From: Chondromyces crocatus | GTDB lineage: Bacteria > Myxococcota_A > Polyangia > Polyangiales > Polyangiaceae | Assembly: GCF_001189295.1 (NCBI RefSeq) | Contig: NZ_CP012159.1 | Coordinates: forward strand, 2,928,001-2,992,000 | DNA length: 64,000 bases | Direction of reading: 5' to 3' | Part shown: positions 27,583-36,612 of the stretch, piece by piece | How the letters are laid out: every line of letters starts with the position of its first letter | How positions within the stretch are numbered: position 1 is the stretch's first letter | The notes under the pieces: model-generated | The model's database searches: none | What the model was told of the DNA's origin: nothing | What the model saw: the letters and a program-made list of their open reading frames with translations, nothing else | Program-made: the position numbers and the translations under genes

Positions 27583-29322
27583 TCACTCCGCGGGCGTACC
27601 ACCTTGCGGCGAGGTACGGACGCTCTTCGGCACCGCCGTGCTCGGCGGCAGGAACGCGGCCGAGAGCGGGATCCCCGACGCGGGCGTGTGCTCGTCCGGC
27701 GGCAGCGCCCCCAGCAACCACCGCTCCAGCTCGTTGCGCTCCTCGGAGGTCAACGACAGCTGAGCGACCTCGCACAGGGCGAGCACGTTGCGCAGGAACG
27801 CATGCCCAAGCACCCGCGGAGGCCACGCCCGCGGCGCGTCGTACAGCGGAAGCCCACCGTGGATGATCCCACGCACCACCAGCGTCACCGCCACACGCGA
27901 CGCGCTGCACGACCGCTCGGCGAGCCGATCACGCGCCAGCTTCGACGCCACCCCCAGGTGGAACGACCGCTCCGAGAGCACCTCCGAGAGCACCTGGAAC
28001 ACCGCCGCGAACTCGATCGAGGGCAAGCTCGGCGCGCCGGTGATCTGCCGGATCCGCTGCACCGAAGCGGGCAGGTCCGCCACGGCCGTCGGCGTCGTCT
28101 CCTCGGTGTCCGGCGACAGCAGCCGGTGCCGCCCTGGATCGGCCAGCATCTCCACGCCGTCGCGCTCCAGCACCACCAGCGCCGGGTCGGCCACGTCGAG
28201 CAGCAGATCGCGCAGCGAGCCCGCCTCGCCCCAGTGCTCGTCGACCACCTCGCTCCCCAGGCGACGGAGCACCTCGTGCGACGCCGACGCCAGCGTCACC
28301 GGCCCGGGTGAGTTCGTCACGTACGAGCGCACCACCCGCACGATGCTCGCTCGCAGCGCGTGAGAGCGGGCCTCGAGCGGCGCCTCCTCGGTCACGGGCA
28401 GCGCCACCAGGAACCAGCTCTCGGCGTCGGTGTCGATCAGCCGCAGCCGCGGCTCCCGCCGCAGCGTCTCCTCCGTCAGCGCCCGCAGCCCGCGGAAACC
28501 GAGCCAGTCCTTGCTCGCGCTGAACTCCGGAAAGCGCAGGTAGATCCTCGGCAACGACCGCGCCGGCAGTTGCCCTGCCGCCCGCGTCGCCTGGTACACC
28601 GCCTCGGCGATCTGGGCGAGCAGCGGCCCCTGATCTCCCTCGCCCGAGGTGGAGCGTGGCGTGCTCGGCCCGTCTCCCGCTGCGATACGCGTCGGCATGG
28701 GGGGCGGCGCGTCGCTGCCCGACCCGCGCGTCCCGGCCGCAGCGCTCCCCGCGCCGGTGTAGCTCAGCGCCTCGTCGGCGCTCGTGATCCCGAGCGCGTC
28801 CGCGATGAACCGATCGTCGGGCATGACCTGATCGCACGCCGCCGTGTAGGCCGCCGCCGCGTGGCCCACGGCCACCACCACCGTGCGCCGATCGTGCGCC
28901 CGCAGCCGCAGCAGCACCGGCGTGAAGTCGGCGTCGCCGGACATGATCACGAACTCCTCGAAGCGCGTCGGATGGCTCAGCGCATCGAGAATGTCCATGA
29001 CCATCCGGATGTCCGAGCTGGTCTTTCCTTGCGCCGTCAGCGGCGGACAGTCGACCACCTCGAACGCCGCGCGCGTGAAGTACGGCCGGTATTTGTGGAA
29101 GGTCTTCGGGTTCAGGTAGCACTTGCGGACCAGCACCGCCGTCGACGGAGCGCCCTCCACGCCCTCGGCCCTGGCACCCACCAGACCGCGTTCGAGCCAG
29201 GTGATCCAGCGCGCAGGCTCTGTCGCGAACACCTCGGCCGCGTACGGATCGATCCGCGTCAGGCCGAGGTAGATGTTGTCGAAGTCGACGAACAGGGCGG
29301 CGCGCGTTCGCTTGCCGTACAT
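27583..29322 (-). CDS. NYN-domain (LabA-like) putative ribonuclease
   Basis: A 579-residue protein; ATG at 29322 is chosen since the conserved part starts at once (RAALFVDFDNIYLGL), though a GTG at 29355 is possible. The N-terminal NYN/PIN-like domain (to about 190) has the acidic residues of the family: FVDFDN, SSDIRMVMDIL and IMSGDADFTPVL, expected to bind Mg2+ for RNA cleavage. After a Gly/Ser/Pro linker, several winged-helix-like segments follow (IYLRFPEFSASKDWLGFRGL, FRHL-type repeats), which resemble OST-HTH/LOTUS domains often paired with NYN (inference). It follows the 29366-29800 gene by 43 nt on the same strand. Confidence 0.85.
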   Translation of the reverse strand: MYGKRTRAALFVDFDNIYLGLTRIDPYAAEVFATEPARWITWLERGLVGARAEGVEGAPSTAVLVRKCYLNPKTFHKYRPYFTRAAFEVVDCPPLTAQGKTSSDIRMVMDILDALSHPTRFEEFVIMSGDADFTPVLLRLRAHDRRTVVVAVGHAAAAYTAACDQVMPDDRFIADALGITSADEALSYTGAGSAAAGTRGSGSDAPPPMPTRIAAGDGPSTPRSTSGEGDQGPLLAQIAEAVYQATRAAGQLPARSLPRIYLRFPEFSASKDWLGFRGLRALTEETLRREPRLRLIDTDAESWFLVALPVTEEAPLEARSHALRASIVRVVRSYVTNSPGPVTLASASHEVLRRLGSEVVDEHWGEAGSLRDLLLDVADPALVVLERDGVEMLADPGRHRLLSPDTEETTPTAVADLPASVQRIRQITGAPSLPSIEFAAVFQVLSEVLSERSFHLGVASKLARDRLAERSCSASRVAVTLVVRGIIHGGLPLYDAPRAWPPRVLGHAFLRNVLALCEVAQLSLTSEERNELERWLLGALPPDEHTPASGIPLSAAFLPPSTAVPKSVRTSPQGGTPAE

Positions 29323-29365
29323 CGCGGTGCTCTTTGCGGGCGCGTTCTCGTCCACGCTGTTGCGC

Positions 29366-29800
29366 TCAGCCTGCGTGTTTCTGGAGCAGCTGGCTCAGCC
29401 GAGGCACCGCGTCCTCGACGTGCTTCTTCGCCGAGCCCCGGAGCTTGTCGTACGCGCCACGGACGACGCCGTTGCTCGAGTTCCTCGCCTTCGCGTCGGT
29501 CACGCTCAGCAGCGCGTCCGCGACCCGCGAGCGGTTGGCCGTCAGATGATCCGCGGGCTTCCCCTTCTCGACACCCTCGAGCCAGATCGGATCGAGCTTC
29601 CCGACGAACTCCGGCAAGAGCCTCTCCACCACGTGCGCGACGAAGCCGGGCTTCACCCCCTTCACCGCACTGTAAGCCGCCTTGACCGCGAAGCCGGAGA
29701 GCCCACCCTTGTCGCCGACCTCCTGGTCGATCAAGCGGCAGCAATCATCGATCACTTGGGCCTTCTTGCTCGGATCCGTCAGCTTCTCGCTGAGACTCAT
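29366..29800 (-). CDS. conserved hypothetical small helical protein
   Basis: A 144-residue cytosolic protein from the ATG at 29800, which has AAGGAG seven bases upstream. It appears all-helical: IDDCCRLIDQEVGDKGGLSG, then AVKGVKPGFVAHVVERLLPE, then DKLRGSAKKHVEDAVPRLSQ. No membrane or signal segments. The family is not one I can name with confidence. It lies directly upstream of the NYN gene and may share its transcript. Confidence 0.75.
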   Translation of the reverse strand: MSLSEKLTDPSKKAQVIDDCCRLIDQEVGDKGGLSGFAVKAAYSAVKGVKPGFVAHVVERLLPEFVGKLDPIWLEGVEKGKPADHLTANRSRVADALLSVTDAKARNSSNGVVRGAYDKLRGSAKKHVEDAVPRLSQLLQKHAG

Positions 29801-30155
29801 GCCTCTGCTCCTTCGGAGGGTGGCAGCGCGCGCGGCGCTTGCACGTGGACGGCGGTCTTTACCACACCGCAACCGGAAACGTGTCTGCACCCTTGCACCG
29901 CTCGAAGCCAGCCCACACCGGTCCGCGCGGTGGGTGCGCGAGCGCGTGTCCATGACGGTTGGACCTCCCTTCCTCGCATGCGCGGTAGCTCACCTTCAGT
30001 CATACTCGCGATGTAAGTCTGGTCACCGTCTGGTCGCGGACCGTGGGACGACTGTCGCCCACGTCAGGGATTCGTCCCAGGTGAGGAAGGCCAGGCCGGC
30101 AGCGCCGGCGGCTCCCGCGTTCTGCGACGGCGGTCTCCTGACTCGAGGGGGGGGG
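29801..30155. other. divergent intergenic region
   Basis: 355 bases between the start of the small helical protein gene (minus) and the zinc-ribbon gene (plus); must hold both promoters. It ends in an uninterrupted run of nine G (30147-30155) touching the plus-strand ATG. No gene seen. Confidence 0.5.
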
Positions 30156-31463
30156 ATGGACGTCATCTGCACCGTGTGTGGCTCTGTGTCCCAGGTCTCC
30201 GTGGAGGTCTGGGCCGCGTCCCAGACGACACCGGACATGGCATTTGCTTGCGTGGACTGTGGCAAGGCGGACGCAACGCCGAGCCCGGAGACCCCACTGA
30301 ACCGTGAGGCCATTCGCCCACCACCACCACCGACCCCGCCGCCGCGACGCCCGTCCCAGCCGGCGGAGTTCGACGAAGGCGACACCATCGACGACCTTCG
30401 TCTGCTCATGAAGAAGTCGCTCGCGGCGGTCGTCACGAACCGTGTCGAGCGCACGAAGACCTTGCCGTCGGCGTCGGCGCACCTCGTCGCCACCTCCTGG
30501 CCGCCGCCGCAACCCGGTGCGTCCAGCGTCGCCACGGGCGTCGAACTCGAGCCTTCGCGGCCGACGCCCGTCTCCCCGGAAGACCCCGACATCGAGGCCA
30601 CCGCGAGCGTGCGCCACATGATCCAGGTCTGCGACACGCTCGTCCCGGTCCACGTACGACAGCCTCTGCTGCCGCGCCGTGCGTGGGCCGCCCTGGTCGC
30701 CTTCGGTGCATGCACTGCGGCCCTCGGTGCGGCCGCTGGATTTCATGCCGGCGCCACGTCCCGCCCCCTGGTGCTCGCCCCCATGACCGCCCCGCCCACC
30801 GCGGTGATGATGCCGGAAGCACTCGCCCAGAACCACGCGCCACCCAGGCCGACCGCGCGTGGCCAGGCGCCGATCTCTCGACCTCCTCCGCTCCCTGACG
30901 CGGAGGAGTCCGTGTACGACCTGGAAACCCCACTGCCCGCGGAGCCCACGCCGACCGCAGCGTCCCTCCAGCCTCCGATCACCCCGTCGCGACCCGAGCC
31001 CCCGAAGGGCGGCGTGCTCGCGCAGGTCGTCCACGATGCCGACATGGCGCCCGACGCGTCCTCCGAGCCGCTCGCCACGGCGAGCGTTGCGCTCGCCGAA
31101 CAACGCCGACCCGCCCCGGCCGAGAGCGTCGCTGCTGCGCCGACCCCGCAGGCGCAGGCGCCGCGACCTGCGCCCCGCCGCGTCTCCGAGCAAGCGCTGA
31201 ACGACGCCATCTGGGAAGCCGTCGCCGCATCGCCGCCCGCCCAGCCAAAGCCCATGTCTGCCCCGCACGCCGTCGCGCGCACCTCGACCCCGACCTGGCT
31301 GTCCACGCTCTCGTCGCCTCCCGCTACCTCGCCTCCTGCGCCGGTCTCGGCCTCGCCGCCTCCCGCTGCCTCGTCTCCTGCGCCGGTTTCGGCCTCGCCG
31401 CCTCCCGTCACCACCCCCGCGCCTGCGTCGGTTTCGGCCTCGTCGCCCTACGGCGACGGCTGA
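30156..31463 (+). CDS. zinc-ribbon, Pro/Ala-rich single-pass membrane protein
   Basis: A 435-residue protein, from the ATG at 30156. The N-terminus has a zinc-ribbon-like pair of CxxC motifs (CTVCG and CVDCG) separated by about 28 residues. A disordered Pro-rich stretch follows, then DEGDTIDDLRLLMKKSLAAV, then one membrane segment (AWAALVAFGACTAALGAAAG, about 190-210). The remaining ~225 residues are Pro/Ala/Ser-rich, with a repeat (PAPVSASPPP) near the C-terminus. Such proteins, with a cytosolic zinc ribbon and a long low-complexity outer part, are common and mostly uncharacterised in myxobacteria. Upstream frame extension is not supported. Confidence 0.7.
   Translation: MDVICTVCGSVSQVSVEVWAASQTTPDMAFACVDCGKADATPSPETPLNREAIRPPPPPTPPPRRPSQPAEFDEGDTIDDLRLLMKKSLAAVVTNRVERTKTLPSASAHLVATSWPPPQPGASSVATGVELEPSRPTPVSPEDPDIEATASVRHMIQVCDTLVPVHVRQPLLPRRAWAALVAFGACTAALGAAAGFHAGATSRPLVLAPMTAPPTAVMMPEALAQNHAPPRPTARGQAPISRPPPLPDAEESVYDLETPLPAEPTPTAASLQPPITPSRPEPPKGGVLAQVVHDADMAPDASSEPLATASVALAEQRRPAPAESVAAAPTPQAQAPRPAPRRVSEQALNDAIWEAVAASPPAQPKPMSAPHAVARTSTPTWLSTLSSPPATSPPAPVSASPPPAASSPAPVSASPPPVTTPAPASVSASSPYGDG
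31311..31446 (+). repeat. in-frame DNA repeats coding Pro/Ser-rich tail
   Basis: Copies of a roughly 45-bp unit containing CTGCGCCGGTCTCGGCCTCG and its variant with TTTCGG code for the repeated PAPVSASPPP motif at the end of the zinc-ribbon membrane protein. Likely prone to copy-number change. Confidence 0.6.
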
Positions 31464-31613
31464 CGTCTCGGAACGTCCTCTCCCACCGATCGATCTCGCT
31501 CGCCCGTGCGATTGCCATAGCGCGCGACACGCCTACATAGCTTGCATCGCCTGGTGCAGCGCTTCGCTCGCACCGGCGCGCCGCCGCCTTCGGGCAGGCA
31601 TGGAGGTCGGGCC

Positions 31614-33266
31614 ATGACGAGGTTCGCGTGCGCTTCCGCGGCGACGCTGACGATCCTGCTCGACGGCAGCCGCCTGATGGCGTGCGAGCCCACGCCCCTT
31701 GCTCAGGGGGCCGCGCTGCACAGCGCCAACGGCATGGCCTTCGACGCCGCGGGCGACCTGCACGTCGCGAGCTTCCTCGGCAACGAGATCGTCAAGTTAC
31801 GACCCAGCGACGGCCTCGTCCTCGGACGCATTGGCAAGAGCGACGGCGTCGACGGCCCCGACGACATCACCTTCGGCCCCGACGGCTCCCTCTACTGGAC
31901 CAGCATCGTCTCTGGCGAGGTCGGTCGACGCACCCCGCTGGGCGTCACCACCACGCAGCACGTGGCCTCTGGGGTCAACCCCATCACCTTCTCGGGTGAC
32001 GGCCGCCTCTTCGTCGCCCTCGCCTTCTTTGGCGACGCCCTCTACGAGCTCGATCCCGACCTCGTCGATCCTCCCCGCCTCATCGCCAGCAACTTCGGCT
32101 TCCTCAACGGCATGGACTTCGGCCCTGATGGTCGCCTCTATGCCCCGGTCTTCAGCGAAGGCAAGGTCATCCGCATCGACGTCGACTCCTGCGAGGACGC
32201 CACGGATCCCTACACGGAGTGCGACATCGACATCGTGGTCGACGACCTCTCCTTCCCTGCTGCCGTCAAGTTCGACCCCCTCGATCGCCTCCACATCCTC
32301 GACCAGGCTGGCGACGTCCATCGCTTCGACCTCGTCACCCAGCAGAATCTCCTCCTCGCCCAGCTCGCCCCTGGACTCGACAACCTCGCCGTCGATGCCC
32401 TGTGTCGGGTCTTCGTCTCCAGCGGCAACGACGGCTTCGTCGTTCGCCTGAACGGCAACGGATCCACCGACGAACTCAGCCCCGGCGGCATGATCGCCCC
32501 TGGCGGCCTCGCGCTCCTCGGCACCGGCAGCGCCGCTACCCTCTACGTCGCCGATGTCTTCTCCCTGCGGGCCTTCGACCCCGCCACCGGCGCGCAGACC
32601 GGCGTGCAGGCTGGTGAACTCGGCGCCTTCAGCGGCCCGACCCTCACGTCTCCGACCAACGTCTCCCCTGACGGATCGAACCTCCTCGTCAGCTCCTGGC
32701 TCGGCAACGTCGTCCAGGTCTGGGACCCTATCGCCGAGGCCGTTCTCGAGAGCTTCACCGACGTCGAACTCCCCAGCAACGCCATCCGCTTCGAGGGCGA
32801 CGTCATCATCGCCGAGCTCGGCTTCGTCGCCGACACCGGCCGCATCACCCGCCACGGCACCAGCGGCAGCGCCGTCCTCGCCAGCGGCCTGGGCGCACCG
32901 GGGGGCCTCGCCGCCTCGGGCGACGACCTCTGGTTCTCCGACTGGGGCACCGGCGAGATCTTCCAGCTCATCGACGGCGGCATCGTCCTCAGCCCACCCC
33001 TCCTCCTCGTCGATGGCCTCGACCAGCCCGAAGGCCTCGCCGTCCGCGCCGACGGCAAGCTCCTCGTCGTCGAGAGTGGCGCGGGCCGCCTCGCACTCGT
33101 CGACCCGGCGACCCTCACCGTGACCCCCCTCGCCACCGGCCTCGCCACCGATCTCCCTGCCGTCACCGGCCTCCCGGCTCAGCTCACCTTCAGCGGCCTC
33201 GCCGTCGCCCCCTCCGGCACCGTCTACATCGCGGGTGACGAAGGCAACGTGATCTACAGCCTCTGA
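31614..33266 (+). CDS. beta-propeller (NHL/SMP-30-like) secreted protein, copy 1
   Basis: A 550-residue protein starting at the ATG at 31614 (GGAGGT seven bases upstream). After the N-terminal signal region it consists of about 12 repeats of ~40 residues with the NHL-type pattern, such as DDITFGPDGSLYWTSIVSGE, NGMDFGPDGRLYAPVFSEGK and EGLAVRADGKLLVVESGAGR. Twelve blades would make two six-bladed propellers. The signal is degraded relative to its tandem paralogue: TILLDGSRLMAC against TLLLGALGLTAC, with charged residues in the hydrophobic core, so lipidation is doubtful. Ligand-binding or lactonase activity cannot be assigned; the product probably acts at the cell surface. Confidence 0.85.
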   Translation: MTRFACASAATLTILLDGSRLMACEPTPLAQGAALHSANGMAFDAAGDLHVASFLGNEIVKLRPSDGLVLGRIGKSDGVDGPDDITFGPDGSLYWTSIVSGEVGRRTPLGVTTTQHVASGVNPITFSGDGRLFVALAFFGDALYELDPDLVDPPRLIASNFGFLNGMDFGPDGRLYAPVFSEGKVIRIDVDSCEDATDPYTECDIDIVVDDLSFPAAVKFDPLDRLHILDQAGDVHRFDLVTQQNLLLAQLAPGLDNLAVDALCRVFVSSGNDGFVVRLNGNGSTDELSPGGMIAPGGLALLGTGSAATLYVADVFSLRAFDPATGAQTGVQAGELGAFSGPTLTSPTNVSPDGSNLLVSSWLGNVVQVWDPIAEAVLESFTDVELPSNAIRFEGDVIIAELGFVADTGRITRHGTSGSAVLASGLGAPGGLAASGDDLWFSDWGTGEIFQLIDGGIVLSPPLLLVDGLDQPEGLAVRADGKLLVVESGAGRLALVDPATLTVTPLATGLATDLPAVTGLPAQLTFSGLAVAPSGTVYIAGDEGNVIYSL

Positions 33267-33511
33267 GCCGCGGACCGGCGCCCCCTCGCACCTCGTCCCC
33301 ACCTCCCGTGATCACGCACACACCGTCGTTTCTGCGGTGATCCAGCCCTCTTGTCCGTCCGCAGGAGCTTGCGTCCGTCGGACCGTCTTTCACACTGAAC
33401 GGTTCTGCTCGCCCCTGCGTCTGCCACCGCACGTCTCGCAGAACCTGCATGGATGCAGCGCTTCTGCCGCAACGCCGCGCCGCAGCCCTGGGCGGGCCTG
33501 GAGGTCGGACC

Positions 33512-35155
33512 ATGACTCGATCCGCGTGTGCTCCCCTGTCGACCCTGACGCTCCTCCTCGGCGCCCTCGGCCTCACCGCGTGCGAACCCACCGCCCTCGC
33601 CCAGGGCGCCGCGCTCCACAGCGCCAACGGCATGGCCTTCGACGCCTCGGGCAACCTGCACGTCGCCAGCATCCTCGGCAGCGAGGTCGTCGAGCTCCGG
33701 CCCAGTGACGGCCACGTCCTCGGACGCACCGGCAAGAACCTCGGCGTCGACGGCCCCGACGACATCACCTTCGGCCCGGATGGCTCCCTCTACTGGACGG
33801 GCCTCGCGGCTGGCGAAGTCGGCCGACGCACCCCGGCAGGCGTCACCACCTCCCAGAGCGTCGCCCTCGGCGTCAACCCCATCACCTTCTCCGACGACGG
33901 CCGCCTCTTCGTCGCCCTCGCCTTCCTCGGCGACGCCCTCTACGAACTCGACCCCGATCTCATCGACCCTCCCCGCTTGATCGCGAGCAACTTCGGCTTC
34001 CTCAACGGCATGGACTTCGGCCCTGACGGCCGCCTCTACGCACCCGTTTTCGGCCAGGGCAAGGTCATCAGCATCGACGTCGACTCCTGCGACGACGCCA
34101 CCGACCCCTACACCGAGTGCGACGTCGTCACCGAGGTCGACGACCTCTTCATCCCTGCCGCCGTCAAGTTCGACCCCCTCGACCGCCTCCACGTCGTCGA
34201 CCAGAGCGGCGAAGTCTTCCGCGTCGACCTCGTCACCCAGCAGAAAGACCTCATCGCCCAGCTCGCCCCTGGCCTCGACAACCTCGCCTTCGACGCGAGC
34301 GGCGATCTCTACGTCTCCAGCGCCAACGACGGCTTCGTCGTCCGCGTGAACAGCAGCACCTCCATCGACGAACTCAGCCCGGGCGGCATGGTCGCCCCTG
34401 GCGGCCTCGCCCTCCTCGGCACCGGCAGCGCCGCCACCCTCTACGTCGCCGATGTCTTCACCCTCCGCGCCTTCGATCCCGCCACGGGCGTGCAGACTGG
34501 CCAGATCATCCCCTTCTCCGGCCACTCGGCCCTCACCACCCCGACGAACGTCGCCCCGGATGGCGCGAACCTCCTCGTCAGCTCCTGGTTCGGCAACGCC
34601 GTCCAGGTCTGGGACCCTGCCACCGAGGCCGTCCTCGAGAGCTACAGCGACTTCGAGTTCCCCAACAACGCCATCCGCTTCGACGGTGACCTCATCGTCG
34701 CCGAGCTCGGCTTCGTCCCTGGCACCGGCCGCATCTCTCGCGAGACCGGAAGTGGCCGCACCGTCCTCGTCAGCGGCCTCAGCGCCCCGGGTGGTCTCGC
34801 TGCCTCGGGCGACGACCTCTGGTTCGCCGACTGGGGCACCGGCGAGGTCTTCCAGCTCATCGACGGCGGCGTCGTCCTCAGCCCGCCCCTCCTCGTCGCG
34901 GGTGGCCTCGACAAGCCCGAAGGCCTCGCCGTCCGCGCCGACGGCAAGCTCCTCGTCGTCGAGAGCGGCGCGGGTCGCCTCAAGCTCATCGACCCGTCGA
35001 CCCTCACCGTGACCACCCTCGCCACTGGCCTCGCCACCGGCCTCCCGGGCATCACTGGCCTCGCCGCCTCGTTCACCTTCAGCGGCATCGCCGTCGCCCC
35101 GTCGGGTGACGTGTACGTCGCCGGCGACCAGGGCAACGTGATCTACACCCTCTGA
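33512..35155 (+). CDS. beta-propeller (NHL/SMP-30-like) lipoprotein, copy 2
   Basis: A 547-residue tandem paralogue of the gene at 31614, alignable end to end and very similar also in DNA, including the upstream GGAGGTCGG(A/G)CCATGAC. Start at the ATG at 33512. A clean lipoprotein signal ends at LTAC (about residue 24). About 12 NHL-like repeats follow (for example EGLAVRADGKLLVVESGAGR, identical to copy 1). The 3' end overlaps the convergent transporter by 13 nt. Recent local duplication is the simplest explanation. Confidence 0.88.
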   Translation: MTRSACAPLSTLTLLLGALGLTACEPTALAQGAALHSANGMAFDASGNLHVASILGSEVVELRPSDGHVLGRTGKNLGVDGPDDITFGPDGSLYWTGLAAGEVGRRTPAGVTTSQSVALGVNPITFSDDGRLFVALAFLGDALYELDPDLIDPPRLIASNFGFLNGMDFGPDGRLYAPVFGQGKVISIDVDSCDDATDPYTECDVVTEVDDLFIPAAVKFDPLDRLHVVDQSGEVFRVDLVTQQKDLIAQLAPGLDNLAFDASGDLYVSSANDGFVVRVNSSTSIDELSPGGMVAPGGLALLGTGSAATLYVADVFTLRAFDPATGVQTGQIIPFSGHSALTTPTNVAPDGANLLVSSWFGNAVQVWDPATEAVLESYSDFEFPNNAIRFDGDLIVAELGFVPGTGRISRETGSGRTVLVSGLSAPGGLAASGDDLWFADWGTGEVFQLIDGGVVLSPPLLVAGGLDKPEGLAVRADGKLLVVESGAGRLKLIDPSTLTVTTLATGLATGLPGITGLAASFTFSGIAVAPSGDVYVAGDQGNVIYTL

Positions 35156-36600
35156 TCGACAGCGCCTTCCTCTCGCGCGGCCTCCACCTCCCGCGACCGC
35201 CGCGCGTGACTCCTCCCCAGGAACACCGCGATCGCGAACCACGCCCCTGACAGCGCCGCCGCGATCCCGGCCAGCCCCGAGAGTGCGAGCCCCAGCGCCT
35301 CGAACCCCGTGTACATCCAGGCGCTCAGCGTGTCGCCGCCCCGGTAGATCACCGTGTCGATGAACGCCTTCGCCTTGTACTTGTCCTCGCGCGACACCAC
35401 CGTGAACAGCACCTCGCGCGCTGGACGCGACAGCGAGAAGTTCGCGATGCGCCGCACCACCTGGAAGCCCACCACCACCGAGAGCACCGGCGCCTGCGTG
35501 AGCACCCCGAAGCCGAGCAGCGTCAACACCGGCACCACGCACAGCGTCACCCCCACCCCGAGCCGGAGCATCGCGTGCGACGCCAGGAAGAGCTGCGCCA
35601 GGAAGGTCACGCTGTTCACGACGAGATCGATCCGCGCGAACAGCGCCGCCCGCTCCCCCTTGTCCGCGATCGCCGCCCCCACGATGCTCGTCTGCTGGAA
35701 GTACAGGAACGTCGACGTGATCGTGTACAGGAACAGATACCCGCACACCGCCAGCAGGTAAGGCGACCGCAGCGGCGCCAGCAGCGACGACCACACCGTC
35801 CCCCGGATCGGCTGCTCCTCCGTCGGGACCCCCGCTCCCTGTGCCTTCGTCCCTTCGGCCTTCGTCCCCTGCGCCTTCGCTTCCTCCGCCGCGTCTCCTT
35901 GCGCCTCCGCCCCTCGCTCTCCCGCGCCGAGCGCCTCTGGCTCGGCGTGGATGCCGCGGACCGCGAGCGTCGTCGGCACCAGGATCCCAGCGGCCAGGAG
36001 CAGCATCCCGGACGGCGACACCTTCAGGAAGGCCGCTGCTTCCGGCGGCGCGAGCACCAGCGACGCCGCGGCCGAGCCCACGATCCCCCCCAGGCTCCCC
36101 CCGGCCGCGATCGCCCCGAAGAACCGCTTCGCCTGCTTCTCGTGGAACACGTCCGCCATCAACGCCCAGAGCACCGAGATCGCGAACACGCTGAACACGC
36201 TCGACCACACGAAGAACGCCCGCTCCACCCAGAGCGCCCCTGCCTCCGGCAGGTGCCCGAGGGCGAGCCAGAACGCCACCAGCATCCCGGCCGACCCCAG
36301 GTAGATCCCGGGCACCAGCCGCCGCGGCGTCGACCACTTCACCACCGCCGCGTAGAGCGGCATCGCCACCAGCATCACCACGAACGTCGCCGTGGTCAGC
36401 GAAGACAGCTCTGGCCGGAGCCGCGTCGCGATCTCGTCGCGCACGGGCCGGATGAAGTACCACGTCCCCAGCACCGCGAACGCCACGAGCGCGCCCCAGA
36501 ACACGCTCCTCGATTCCCTGGGCCGCAGCGGCTCCGCGCCGAAGAGCGTCGCGCGGAGTTTCGCGCGGAGACCAGTGGACGTCGAGGTCGTGTCGTTCAT
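35143..36600 (-). CDS. NTP/NDP exchange (Npt/ADP-ATP translocase-like) transporter
   Basis: A 485-residue, roughly 12-TM protein. N-terminal LGTWYFIRPVRDEIATRL, ALMADVFHEKQAKRFFGAIA, and especially the C-terminal blocks ANFSLSRPAREVLFTVV and KYKAKAFIDTVIYRGGD belong to the MFS-like group that is related to the plastid/rickettsial ATP:ADP antiporters and common in free-living myxobacteria and Bdellovibrio. A Lys/Ala/Gly repeat-like linker (AQGTKAEGTKAQG) breaks the cytosolic middle loop. Nucleotide exchange is not assured, since many free-living relatives have no known substrate. Confidence 0.82.
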   Translation of the reverse strand: MNDTTSTSTGLRAKLRATLFGAEPLRPRESRSVFWGALVAFAVLGTWYFIRPVRDEIATRLRPELSSLTTATFVVMLVAMPLYAAVVKWSTPRRLVPGIYLGSAGMLVAFWLALGHLPEAGALWVERAFFVWSSVFSVFAISVLWALMADVFHEKQAKRFFGAIAAGGSLGGIVGSAAASLVLAPPEAAAFLKVSPSGMLLLAAGILVPTTLAVRGIHAEPEALGAGERGAEAQGDAAEEAKAQGTKAEGTKAQGAGVPTEEQPIRGTVWSSLLAPLRSPYLLAVCGYLFLYTITSTFLYFQQTSIVGAAIADKGERAALFARIDLVVNSVTFLAQLFLASHAMLRLGVGVTLCVVPVLTLLGFGVLTQAPVLSVVVGFQVVRRIANFSLSRPAREVLFTVVSREDKYKAKAFIDTVIYRGGDTLSAWMYTGFEALGLALSGLAGIAAALSGAWFAIAVFLGRSHARRSREVEAAREEGAVDQRV

Positions 36601-36612
36601 GCGGTCACCCGA

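Noticed and set aside
27316-27583. Insertion sequence or phage remnants
   Set aside because: No transposase, integrase, terminal inverted repeats or phage genes were found anywhere in the window.
33254-36463. Very long antisense frame across propeller copy 2 and the Npt gene
   Set aside because: It crosses two well-supported genes and encodes Gly/Ala/Arg-biased sequence; a GC-skew artefact.
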